Source of the DNA: Marchantia polymorpha subsp. ruderalis
Taxonomy: Eukaryota; Streptophyta; Marchantiopsida; Marchantiales; Marchantiaceae
DNA: 64,000 nucleotides
Direction: 5' to 3'
NCBI GenBank assembly: GCA_037833965.1
Contig: AP031357.1
Location: forward strand, 6,778,001 to 6,842,000
In this document: piece after piece, positions 52,960 through 62,366 of the stretch
Layout: every line of letters starts with the position of its first letter
Position numbering within the stretch: position 1 is the first letter of the stretch
Notes under the pieces: generated by a model
Databases searched by the model: none
Told to the model about the DNA's origin: nothing
The model's input: the letters and a program-made list of their open reading frames with translations, nothing else
Made by a program: the position numbers and the translations under genes

Positions 52960-52983
52960 GATTACTGGTGATCTTCGTTTCCC
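52939..52983 (-). promoter_or_regulatory. Programmed -1 ribosomal frameshift signal (gag to pol)
   Basis: Minus strand: slippery heptamer GGGAAAC (52983-52977), correctly phased as G GGA AAC in the gag frame. A 7-nt spacer GAAGATC follows, then an 8-bp perfect hairpin whose arms are ACCAGTAA (52969-52962) and TTACTGGT (52946-52939) with a 15-nt loop. The gag stop codon is in the first arm. The pol frame is open only from 53004, so the overlap is about 42 nt and contains the heptamer. This fits the X XXY YYZ rule, and slippage here gives the observed pol frame. Confidence 0.85.
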
Positions 52984-54125
52984 GAAACTGCTTCCTCCAC
53001 CTCTTCATACTCTATCCCCTCCATATTGTTGAACGGTCGTCGCTGCATGGGCCGTCCTCCTTGTTGTGTCGGCCGAACTCGACAAAACTTGGCTATGTGA
53101 CCCATTCGTCCACATGCATAGCATTGGCGATTGTCACGAACTCCAGCTCCTCCTCGAACCATTCCATTATTTGCATAACCTTCTTGCAAATTTGGAACTC
53201 CTGGTCGCCTAATCTCACCTCCAAATCTTGGTGGTGGTCCTCTTGTTGGTGCAAAACCTTCTCTACGTCGAAGGTTTCCCAACTTCATCGGTGTTGGACC
53301 AGATGGATCTCTAAAATTGCTCACTGGCTCACCGTGTGTGACACCAAAAGCACCTGAAATTCGTTGAGCAATTGCGATTGCTTCATTCACAGTAGATGGA
53401 TTGCTTACCATCACCTCCTTTCGAATTCGATCTTTCAAGCCTCGTTTGAACACGTCCAAGGCTTCAGCTCCACTCATATCCATGATAGATACTTGAAGAT
53501 CACGAAATTCTTCAATGTACTCATGAATACCTCCTTTCTGCTTCAGATCCCACAACTTCATTCTTGCAGTTTGAAGAGAATCCACCGCTTGAAAATTTTG
53601 CAGAAGTCCTTCCTGCATTCCACTCCACGAAATGGTAGCACCTCGTTCTGAAAGCATTCTCTCCCATGTTGTGTACCATGTGAGAGCCTTATCCGTAAGA
53701 TAAGATCTCATGAACATTCCTGCAATATAATCAGAAACATGAAAATGGGATAAATGAATATTCATCCTCATAATCCATCCCTCTAACACTCCCATTGCTC
53801 TACTCCCTTTGTAAGCTTCCACCTTACAGGATTTTCCCATTCGAAGCAAAAGATTTGCTTGATCTTCAATCTCTTGAAGACGTCTCCTATTTGCCTCTGC
53901 TGCATCAATAGGAGTTGGTTCTGGCTGAACTTGGGAAGCTTGAACTTGAGGTTCAACTTCCATCTCTCCAACTCTCTCTCTATCTACTTTCTCACTCTCT
54001 AATGCAAAGATTTTATCTTCCATGGCTTGCTGCTTGGTATGCCCATCTACTATCGCTTTTCTCAACTCCTTCATCTCCGCCATGATTGCATTGAGAACCT
54101 CACCCATATCAATTGATGTTCCCAT
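52962..54125 (-). CDS. gag: Chromovirus Gag
   Basis: 387 aa from the ATG at 54125. The structural protein forms the virus-like particle. An N-terminal coiled-coil-like region (about 10-55) is followed by a capsid/retrotrans-gag region (about 100-260, with [19 protein letters not shown]). One CCHC zinc knuckle, [14 protein letters not shown], lies at about 335-348. The frame ends in TAA inside the frameshift hairpin. Unbroken. Confidence 0.93.
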   Translation of the reverse strand: MGTSIDMGEVLNAIMAEMKELRKAIVDGHTKQQAMEDKIFALESEKVDRERVGEMEVEPQVQASQVQPEPTPIDAAEANRRRLQEIEDQANLLLRMGKSCKVEAYKGSRAMGVLEGWIMRMNIHLSHFHVSDYIAGMFMRSYLTDKALTWYTTWERMLSERGATISWSGMQEGLLQNFQAVDSLQTARMKLWDLKQKGGIHEYIEEFRDLQVSIMDMSGAEALDVFKRGLKDRIRKEVMVSNPSTVNEAIAIAQRISGAFGVTHGEPVSNFRDPSGPTPMKLGNLRRREGFAPTRGPPPRFGGEIRRPGVPNLQEGYANNGMVRGGAGVRDNRQCYACGRMGHIAKFCRVRPTQQGGRPMQRRPFNNMEGIEYEEVEEAVSGNEDHQ

Positions 54126-54142
54126 GCTTTTTCACACTCCCT

Positions 54143-54397
54143 CTAATACAAAGTGAGTATAATCATTATGTGACCTCTCAACAAAGGAGTCACAAAAGGT
54201 GCAGGTGACTCTATCACAGCTCTATAGTACTCCTCTCCATAATTCCTCACAAGAAAATCTCTCCATATCCTCTTCTGTCTATATACTGTTCTAATCTCTA
54301 CATAAGTGCTGAATCGAACCAGGACAGGTGGTTCGCGGTTCAAATCCATGAAACAATTAGTATAGAATGTATATAGTACAATCCCAAGTCTCTCCAT
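54143..54397 (-). CDS. Leader ORF B in the chromovirus 5' leader, unknown
   Basis: 84 codons with an ATG at 54397, ending 17 nt before the gag ATG. Shared with ORF A: an MD..NREP-like start, an LV..YG.E/D.. core, V(I/M)ES..P and a final LY before the stop. No known family recognised. Unbroken in an otherwise intact young element, so expression is possible. Confidence 0.45.
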   Translation of the reverse strand: MERLGIVLYTFYTNCFMDLNREPPVLVRFSTYVEIRTVYRQKRIWRDFLVRNYGEEYYRAVIESPAPFVTPLLRGHIMIILTLY

Positions 54398-54605
54398 AAG
54401 TAACTATTGGAAGAATCAGTGGCACTCTTGACTCCATCACTCTAGTCATAAAATCTGCACCCCAACAAGCCACAAGGTACATCCGAAAATGATGTTTCTC
54501 CATGCAACGAAGGTGAATATCGAATAGGTTAGGAATTGGCCAGTGCGGTACTGGATTCCTGTCAATCCCGTCCATATCTGCAAAAACACAATGTCCCCCT
54601 TCCAC
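54357..54605 (-). CDS. Leader ORF A in the chromovirus 5' leader, unknown
   Basis: A frame of up to 82 codons between the primer site and gag; the first ATG is about 11 codons in, at an MDGIDRNP stretch. I recognise no family. Its C-terminal part (YLVACWG...RVMESRVP...LP...) resembles leader ORF B, suggesting a duplicated small protein. It overlaps ORF B by about 41 nt in another frame. It could be translated before gag or be a remnant. Confidence 0.4.
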   Translation of the reverse strand: MEGGHCVFADMDGIDRNPVPHWPIPNLFDIHLRCMEKHHFRMYLVACWGADFMTRVMESRVPLILPIVTYGETWDCTIYILY

Positions 54606-54726
54606 CTCTCTCTACATGCAGATGAATGACCTCTGCCAACCTCTATACACTCTCAAGACTACACTCCATCATCACTCACTTGCTATTCCATGAGGGGTAA
54701 TCCACACTCAAGGAAAGAGCAAGGTC

Positions 54727-54738
54727 GCTCTGATACCA
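54727..54738 (-). other. Primer binding site for initiator Met tRNA
   Basis: TGGTATCAGAGC on the minus strand, one base after the end of the 5' LTR. It is complementary to the 3' end of plant initiator methionyl-tRNA and primes minus-strand DNA synthesis. Confidence 0.93.
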
Positions 54739-54739
54739 T

Positions 54740-55159
54740 TGTAACACTAGGGTTTAGAGAGAATTTCACTCGAAGATAGAAACGTAAACTCTGAAGATGA
54801 GAGATACCAACAATGGTTCTCCTCTCCCTTATATAGCTCTCACCAACAAGTACAAGGTGATAAGATCTAATCCCCACCATCCATACCACTCCTAGTGGAT
54901 GGATGACGTGGCGGATAACCCTAACAAGCACACGGATCGCTGACGTGGCGCACCCAACTAACACACTAACTAACACACTCAATCCTTACCTACAAGCACA
55001 CGGATTGCTGACGTGGCACTGTCAACTAACACATCCACTCTGTACCTACCAAGTGCGCGGATCGCTGACGTGGCAGCTATGACTAGTGCACACTAAAGTA
55101 TCTACATCAATATTCAGAGTAACCTCTACTTTAGTTCTAACTAACTAAAGATGGTTACA
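54740..55159 (-). repeat. 5' LTR of the chromovirus
   Basis: 420 bp, same sequence as 49098-49517. As the 5' LTR on the minus strand it carries the promoter that drives the element. Confidence 0.96.
54830..55074 (-). promoter_or_regulatory. LTR promoter: TATA box plus four bZIP-type ACGT sites
   Basis: On the minus strand a CTATATAA TATA box lies at 54830-54837. Upstream of it are four copies of GCCACGTCA (TGACGTGGC on the + strand) beginning at 54904, 54941, 55009 and 55066. This ACGT core with G-box/C-box flanks is the kind of site bound by plant bZIP factors, including ABA- and stress-linked groups. The repeats sit in 35-70 bp spaced, partly duplicated segments. The 3' LTR carries the same set from 49262. 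Confidence 0.65.
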
Positions 55160-55164
55160 GTGCG
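55160..55164. repeat. Target-site duplication (GTGCG), right copy
   Basis: Matches 49093-49097 exactly. It marks where the chromovirus entered the outer element, about 85 bp past the latter's integrase-PHD stop codon. Confidence 0.93.
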
Positions 55165-55249
55165 CGAACCAGTAGGCCGGGTGCTATGTCGCCCCATCGT
55201 TAGTCGCCTATCTGCAATTCATAACATGTGAAGATCAAGTCATCTACCC

Positions 55250-57016
55250 CTATGAAGTACATCGAGGACAAACCCATCGTCCAGCCGGAATAACATCGAT
55301 AGGCGGAGTTAGGCACGACATGTGCCATCCCCTAGAGCACCTATCACACACCAACATACGGGCCGCCTGACCAGCCGACCCACACAACATGCACCTCAAG
55401 CTAGCACGTACTATCGCTAAGCTTGGTACCATAGTGCCATCTACGTTTGGGAGGTGGCATGGCGCACAATTGCGCACATGATCCTTCCAAACAACGCCGT
55501 CACGACCCTCCAACAGGAGAACTCCAAAAGGTAACACCTCCCGCACCCGCAAGATGATGCGTCCCGCCGTCACATCCAATGTCGTCGATGCAGTCTGCTG
55601 TAGATAGACGTAGTCTCCCACATGGAATCTACGAATTGATGGTCGATAACCTCCTCCCCGAATGGTTGCATACCGCAACGTATCTCTATGTTGAGCAATC
55701 GCAAGATTCTCAAACGCTGCAGGCATAACTCTTCGAAAGAGCTCTGCACGTTGAGAACATACTCTCACCCACATATTCGGGTCATCAAGGTTCACCACCT
55801 CGCTAGACTCACGACGAATCGATGTTGGCAAGTCTGGATCTCGGCCGTACAATAGAAAATATGGTGAGAAGGAAGCCAAGGATGCCTGCCGACTGAACCG
55901 ATATCCCATGGCCAACCACGGTAACTGGATATCCCAGTCCCCAAGATGACCTTTCTGCAGGCCATACTTGCGCAACGCCCTCTTCACCGTCTGTACAACA
56001 CGTTCAGCTAAACCATCCGCCTCTGGATGATCTCGCGACGTGGTCCGATGATCAATCAGTGCCTTGTCGCACAAGACCTGAAACTTCGTTCCCTGATCGG
56101 TTAACACCTCAGCTGGTGCACCATAGTGACTAAGCACTCTGTCAAGAAAAGCATACGCTACTCCCTCACTTGCCCTGTCAGGTAATGCCACCAACTCAAT
56201 CCACTTGGAGAAATGCTCCACCATCACCAACACATACCGATGATGTCGTACAGTCAAAGGTAGTGGTCCAGCAAAGTGTAAACTCCAACGGTAACCCAAC
56301 CCCATGATGGGTAATGGATGTAACACTGGTGTCGGGGCATTGAATGATGCCCTCACTCGATCACAAACCATGCAACGTGATACCAACTGTTGTACCTGAG
56401 TATGCATACCACGCCACCAATACTGACCAAGGAGTAAGCTGTATGTACGCTTCACTCCAAAATGTCCCAACTCCTCATGAGCATGCCTCACAATGCGTGC
56501 TCTCTGGGCTGGATGTAGTACTACTCGTACCCTACCGTCCTCCCATACTCGAAGAACATGTGATCCCTCCAATCGGTACCTCTTGGCCCGTTGGAGAACA
56601 CGATCTCGCTCCTTGGCACCCACTGTGCCTGGCACCATGCTGGTCCGTAGGAACTCCAACACCAATGCATCATCGTGTACATCACGCTGATCCACACCAC
56701 CATCCTCAACCTCAGGATTTGGAGATCGACCATCTACTCTCTGACTAGAGTAAGATGTCAGATGATCCTCTCTGCTGGAGTTCCCACGTAACCAACACAT
56801 GAAGGCAGATGCATGCCAACCAGGCACCATCTCCTCGTCAACCTCACCATGCCATCTAGCTCCAGTGTCATCCTCCTGGCTAGTGCAGGGGTTTCGACTC
56901 AAACCATCGGCATCTAGGTTCGCAACTCTAGGTCTATGCACCACCTGAAAGTCGTACTCCTGTAAGATGAGAGCCCACCGTGCAAGCTTCCCTGTAAGCT
57001 TGTCGGACTCCATCAA
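55250..57016 (-). pseudogene. Outer element: end of RNase H, integrase and C-terminal PHD finger
   Basis: 588 codons open, continuing the RT/RNase H frame after a TAG. It begins with RNase H/connection sequence (LTGKLARWALILQEYDF). The integrase zinc-binding motif is H180, H185, C215, C218. In the core, the expected first catalytic Asp in the (D)FAGPL motif is His (H247, codon at 56276-56278); D307 and E338 are kept. The last 47 residues form a PHD finger with C542, C545, C557, C560, H565, C568, C583, C586 and GRWVCPRC at the end. PHD fingers bind histone H3 tails, so this probably played the targeting role that chromodomains play in chromoviruses (inference). Lack of the catalytic Asp makes this copy integration-defective. 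Confidence 0.85.
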
Positions 57017-57052
57017 CCACTTGAGCGGTTGATGATCAGTAACAAGGGTGAA

Positions 57053-58360
57053 CTACGTACCAAACAAGTAACACCTGAAGTGCGCCACAGCCCACACCGC
57101 TGCCAAGCACTCTCCCTCGTACGAACTATATCGCGACTCCGCTGCATTGTTCGAACGACTAGCGTACGCAACCACAAACTCCTTGCCCTCATCATCACGC
57201 TGCGTCAACACCGCTCCAAGTCCCAACATACTCCAATCAGTGTGCAATTGGTATGGACGACCTCTGATAGGTCTCCTCAAGATGGGAGCGGCCACCAACC
57301 TGGCCTTGAGCTCAACAAAAGCCCTCTCCTGCTCATCTCCCCATTGCCACTCCTGATCTGACTTCAGCAACTGGTTCAAAGGCTTGGCTATAGCACTGAA
57401 CCCCTTCACATACCTCCTGTAGTAGTTCGCTAAACCCATAAATGCACGAACTCTACTCACATCCGTGGGACGAGGGATGCGTGCAATAGCCTCCACCTTT
57501 GCTTGCTGAACTCCTAAACCACCTGGGTATATCACATGACCCAAGTACTCAACCTTCTCCTGGAAGAACTTACACTTCCCAGGATGTAACCTCAAACCAT
57601 GAGCCCTCAATCGCTCAAACACAATCTGCAAGTGTATCTGGTGTTGCTCCACAGTGTCACTAAACATCAAGATATCATCAATGTAACATCTGACAAAATC
57701 CAGCCCCGCCAGGATTCTGTCCATAACCCTGTGAAACTCGGTAGGTGCATTCTTCAACCCAAAGGGTAAGAATTGCCACTGATACAAACAATCCTTGCCG
57801 TGGGAGTTGACGCCCCAAAACGTTGTCTTGATTTTGTCCTCCTCCCGAATTGGCAACTGATGGTATCCTGCTCGAAGATCCAAAGTACTAAAAATCCTCG
57901 CATGTCCCACCACATCGAAGATCTCCTCAGGTGTAGGCATGGCATACTTATCGGACTTCGTCTGCCGATTGATAGGACGGTAGTCTCCACACATGCGCCT
58001 ATCCGTGTAGTTGCCATGTACATCCTTCTTCACCGGCATGACAGTGGCTGACGCATACTCACCATGCGATAACTCCACTAGTCCAGCCTCCAGTAGGTCC
58101 AACGTCCTACTCCGAATCAAATCTCTCTCCATCTCACTGTATCGATAAGGACGACGGAAGATTGGCGTATCACTAGCCAATTCTATCCGTATACCGGGTC
58201 CAATCAACGCACCCAACTCCTTCATACTGAAAGCAAAACAACTCCTATAGTCTCGTAGGAATTGTGTCAATCGTCGCCTCTCTCCTCCTGTGATCTGGGA
58301 ACCAATCAATGGCTCCCATTCCTCCTCCATAGGCACACTAGAGGGAGGCGACACTGTCAA
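57053..58360 (-). pseudogene. Outer element: reverse transcriptase and first part of RNase H
   Basis: 435 codons, in frame with the methyltransferase segment. RT motifs: MPVKKD, MCGDYRPINRQT, STLDLRAGYHQ, FLPFGLKNAP and the catalytic YIDDIL (226-229), then EYLGHVI and FMGLANYYRRYVKGF. RNase H begins with HTDWSMLGLGAVLTQ (D375) and is cut by TAG at 57053-57055, inside the conserved LFG...F.LVTDH stretch. RT looks intact; RNase H would need readthrough. Confidence 0.88.
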
Positions 58361-58366
58361 TGGTTG

Positions 58367-59425
58367 CTACGCTACACACTGCAAAGAAGGGTTCTCTGTA
58401 CCCTCCTTCGTAGCCACCTCCACGTGAGAATCCTCTCCAACTGCATGGGCTGCAACTCTGGCAAGTCCTTTCGTCACGTCCCATAAACTCCAAGGATAAC
58501 GAATATCTCGCCTGTCGCCCCCAGCCATTGCTACTACCGTCCCGGTAGGTAATGAGCTAATAAGTGGTGTTACAACCACCAAATCTGCGCGCAAACGGCG
58601 TTGCTCGGCCAAACCCAAGCTCACAATCCACGTCAAGCAGTTCAGGTCCATAGCCTGATCCAAAACCTGACGACACGACGCCTCTGAAACTGAAGAAGCC
58701 GCGGTCACACCAGTAAGAAACCCCATCGCACGCTCTCTCTCATCAGCGTTGGGCTCCACCAACTGATGTAGGGTACTGTCCCATAGTAGTCCAGGTCCCC
58801 CATCACGATATGCATGGGATGCCGGATAATTGACAAATGTAGGTAAAGCCATCCGAGGCTGACCTACGCGGTTCATCAATGCCATAGGTGACCTGTTAGC
58901 AACTCTCACTACTTGAGAGTGCCGGGAAACATCCAAGATACTGTCAACGGTGAGTGTAGTATCACGCTTCATCGAATCATAGGCATGACGCAATATCTCA
59001 CGTGGCAAAAGGTTGTTCCACCACAAACGTGCACGATGCGCTCGTGATCCAACCCTCGCAGCATCCAACAGTACTGCTGATCCAATCCATGCTCGGACTT
59101 GATGGACACTCGCCATCAACTGGGCCCGAGTGTCACCCAACAATGGTACGTTCTCCAGAATGTATGCTGGAGAACATGTCTGCTGCACTTGGAGATGACG
59201 TAACACTCGCATCATCTCCCAAAACATCTGAGATCTGGGATCATGCAACCCTGTCCCATGTCCAGCGCGTGTGTGTCCCTGACATGGCCAGCCCGCAATC
59301 ACCATATCAATATGGCCAACGCGGTCAAGGTCTGGCGCCCCCAGCAACGAAATGTTTGAAGGCAACGCCTTCTGGAATCCTCGGACAGCTGATCGCGGCA
59401 ACAACGAAGGAAAACGCCGCATCAA
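58367..59425 (-). pseudogene. Outer element: cytosine-5 DNA methyltransferase, motifs IV to X
   Basis: 352 codons. Motif IV is VIAGWPCQGH, with the catalytic Cys at residue 48. Motif VI is YILENVPLLGD (Glu 91). Motif VIII is SRAHRARLWWNNLLP (130-140), closely like the SxxHRARxFWxNLP of the DNMT3/DRM branch. The motif IX-X end has PNADERERAMGF and the DQAMDLNCLTW stretch. It is in one frame with motif I upstream and RT downstream. It transfers methyl from S-adenosylmethionine to DNA cytosine in known families. About 80 residues after the catalytic domain link to RT and have no known fold. A TAG at its end (58367-58369) separates it from RT in this copy. Confidence 0.88.
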
Positions 59426-59893
59426 CTATGCAACATGTCGTGAAGAGACTCGACGTGCAGTCTCGTCCTTCTCCACATACAAGTATCTCCGTACGGGAAT
59501 ACCTGACTGCAACACCGCAGCCAAACCGGTGCTGTACCCACCAAAAAGATCCAGCAAACAAACGCCCTCTGAGGAATACTCCCATGCAATAGGTGTAGTA
59601 ACCAATGAAGACAATGCGCTAGAACCACCAACTAGCCGATCAGCTGAAGCCCTCTCTGGCTCTGCTGGTAAAGAGGCTTCACTCCAAGCCTTTTTTACCA
59701 ACCTATCAGCTTCCAACTGCAGTGCCTGGCACGAACTCCACAGTGGAACATCTAAGGGTGAAGTCACCGCCGCTGTGAAACTCACAACCTCCTCCACATC
59801 CTCGTAGACTGAGGTATCGTCGGCAGACATGTTCCCCTCCAACAAGTCATCGGGCCAGGTAAGCATTCCGCTAAAACTTGCTACAGATGCCAA
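59426..59893 (-). pseudogene. Outer element: methyltransferase N-terminal part with motif I
   Basis: 155 codons. The last 45 carry the S-adenosylmethionine-binding motif I region VCLLDLFGGYSTGLAAVL, followed by RRYLYVEKDE (motif II acid). A TAG at 59426-59428 then breaks the domain before motif IV; reading continues in the same frame in the next segment. The first ~110 residues are an acidic/Ser-rich linker after the protease. Motif I has Ser where the third Gly of FxGxG-type motifs often stands; DNMT3-type enzymes have Ala there, so activity might tolerate it. Confidence 0.85.
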
Positions 59894-59899
59894 GACCGC

Positions 59900-60373
59900 T
59901 TACAAAGATCCAAGAGGTCGATCCCGAGAAATAAATCTCACTGGCAGCTCGCTAAAACGTCCATCTCCGGACTGCCAACCAGGACGATATGCGGCAGTCT
60001 CCGTCCAATAGTTCATTCGGAAGCCCATCGGGTATAACACCACTCCACCAACAAGCACATCATATGACTCTGCTGATGTAACCACAGCACGAACTCCAAA
60101 CTGCGAGCTATCATGAGGGTGATCATGCCTCAACTGCACCGCTATGCTCTCCCTAGTCATAAAGTAAGACCTATTGCTGGCACCACCAAGGGATGTCTGG
60201 ATCTGGAATGGGCAAGGTTCCAACTCTGACCTCCGAATGCCCAAACTAATGCATGCAGCCTTGCCCAACATCAAGGGTTGTGCACCAGAATCCAACAAAA
60301 CTCTGGCTGGGACATACACCTGTCCAGTAGAACTCACTAACCGAAATAGACCACTTCGTTGTCCACCATACAT
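59900..60373 (-). pseudogene. Outer element: aspartic protease (retropepsin)
   Basis: 157 codons. VLLDSGAQPLML has the D-S-G active site (D28), and a later YDVLVGGVVLYPMGF stretch matches the ILG-like flap/C-terminal part of clan AA proteases. It lies in the -1 frame relative to gag and overlaps its end by about 40 nt. A TAA at 59900-59902 separates it from the methyltransferase segment in the same frame. I see no canonical slippery heptamer in this overlap. Confidence 0.8.
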
Positions 60374-61668
60374 ACATCAGGGACAATACTCTCGCGATCA
60401 ATGGCTGGGCGAGCTGGTAAGGACTCCATCCTCGCCGCTGCGGCCTGCCAAGTCGTCTCCTTGAACAATGTAGACGTTGAGGATGGGTCCTCAACTGTAT
60501 CCTCACTTATCTCGGCACTAGTAGCAGCGACTCTCCCACGCTCACACGACGTGGCTGCCACCCGAAATACTCGAGCCAAATCAATACCAGAGTCTATCAA
60601 CTCCGTGGCTGAGAACAATGGAGATCGCAAGACTGAAGTGGCCATCCGCATCACTGCACTAGATGGCAAGTCTGCGCCCACAACAGATGATGTAAGAACC
60701 TCAGTTCTCACTCTAGTGTCAGTAGGCGGTGCAGGTCTCATAGATGAACTGCTACCCACCTCTGACAACAAAAAGGACTGGGGAAGTCTAGACTGACGTC
60801 CACCCTCACCCCTCTCAGGGTCCAACTCCACAGTCGCACCACGTGGCTCTGAAGTGCGAGCACCACCTCTGGTCACTGCAACTGATGCCTCAACCTGTGC
60901 TGCACTGGCCAAATAGGAGAAATCCTCTCCCTCGTAAGATGTGGAAGTGCTCGCCCCCAGACCGGCCATAGCAGCAAGCCTCTGCTCCAACTGCTCAATC
61001 CGAGCAGCCATAGCGCTCTCTGTGGCAGAAGTAGCACTCGCTGCGGTACGCTCAATGGCCCCGGTACCTCTACCACCTCTGCCACCTCGACCACCTCGGC
61101 CTCGCGGAGCATCACCTCCACGACCTCTACCTCCAGATCTCAACTCAGGATGAAGGTCAAAGCAATGCTCTCGAGGGTGACCCGGTCGATGACAATGATC
61201 ACAGGTCACCTGTGCCGGCTGTGGCCTAGCCTGTGGAGTTTGTCCCTCTCGCTCCTGGGGACAATCCTTCCTCATATGGCTACCTCCGCATGTCCAACAT
61301 GACGGTCCCTGTGGCTGACCCGAAAATGAAGGCAGTGGTGGCCGCGCACTAGGCTCTCTGTGACCTGAAGGATGTCGTGTATGACCTCCACGACTCTCAC
61401 TTATGGGGCGAGACTGTGCTAGGCTATGTGGGATACGCGAGGTAGTGGTCGTGTCCCTCGCAAATGTAGACGTCACCACCCTCTCCTCCACCATGTTAAG
61501 CTCAATCTTCTTAGAAAGAGCAAACACATGGGCTAATGTGGGTGATGAGTCGCTCATGAGAGTAGCATCACGCACTCTCCTCCGCAACTCTCTGTCAAGG
61601 ATCCGATACCAGTACTGGACAGCCTGTGCCTCAGTCACACCGTGAGTAACTGAGATGAGCCGTCGCAT
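60337..61668 (-). pseudogene. Outer element: Gag C-terminal half with two zinc knuckles
   Basis: 443 codons from the first Met, with the frame open further up to about 61780. It contains capsid-end sequence (QYWYRILDRELRRRVRDA), then CWTCGGSHMRKDC and CDHCHRPGHPREHC zinc knuckles, then an RG-rich tract (GRGGRGGRGGRG). It lies in the -1 frame relative to the N-terminal gag segment. The sequence just before this Met in this frame (GESLREAYTRMRRL) reads like normal gag, so the two halves were probably once joined. Confidence 0.8.
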
Positions 61669-62366
61669 ACGAGTGTATGCCTCACGAAGACTCTCACCAG
61701 TCTTCCGCTCAACTCTTGGAGGCTCCTCAACTTCTCCGTTTTCACCCCTTGATAATTCTTCCTCAATCTCTGGAAGAACTCAGGAATGGGGCTAAACGAA
61801 GGTACGCCACCAGCATCTCCCCTCGTGCTGCCACCGGCAATGCTAACAGTACCGCTGCTGGTACTAGTACCAGTTGTGCCAACTGCTCCACTGGTACTCT
61901 CGCTGATGCTACTACTCGCACCTCCACTGATGCCGATACTCGCAGCTCCACTGGTACCCACACCACCCTGGGTAATGGATGAGTAGTTCGGAGACCAATG
62001 CCGTCTCCATGCATCAATCTCTACAGCATACTCTCTCCCAAACTCATGATAATCGTCCATGGGATGCCCCTCCAAATGCTGGAATAATCCCTTCCATGCA
62101 AAGAAGGGTGTAAACAACGTGGGGTTACGCAGAAACTGCATATCACACCACGTGTCGAACTCCTGAATAAAATCATCAAGCTCGATGGTGCCCACTGCAC
62201 CAGAATAACGTCGAGGGCCCTTCGCGGCCCCGTACATCCCGTCCATGTCCCAAATCAATGGGGTGGGGACACTAGACGATATCACCAACAAAGACTCTCT
62301 GTCTGCAACACTCTGGTCCTGCTCCGCAACAACTGGCGAAATAGGTGAAGGTAGCCGATACCTCAA
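61635..62366 (-). pseudogene. Outer element: Gag N-terminal half
   Basis: 243 codons open. No ATG at the nominal beginning; the first Met is in WDMDGMYG. Capsid-like sequence (FIQEFDTWCDMQFL, FFAWKGLFQHLEGHPM) is followed by a Gly/Ser/Thr/Val-rich stretch. Near 61760-61790 the capsid sequence passes into the -1 frame (next segment), most simply a frameshift mutation. Confidence 0.7.

Larger units (their letters stand above)
49098..55159 (-). mobile_element. Complete Ty3/Gypsy chromovirus, recently inserted
   Basis: A 6062-bp element with 420-bp LTRs that I read as identical base for base, TGTAAC...GTTACA ends, a 5-bp target duplication, a Met-tRNA primer site, a polypurine tract, and intact gag and pol linked by a -1 frameshift signal. 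The C-terminal chromodomain assigns it to chromoviruses. Identical LTRs and unbroken frames point to very recent, possibly ongoing, mobility. It sits inside, and in the same orientation as, the older methyltransferase-bearing element. Confidence 0.95.
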
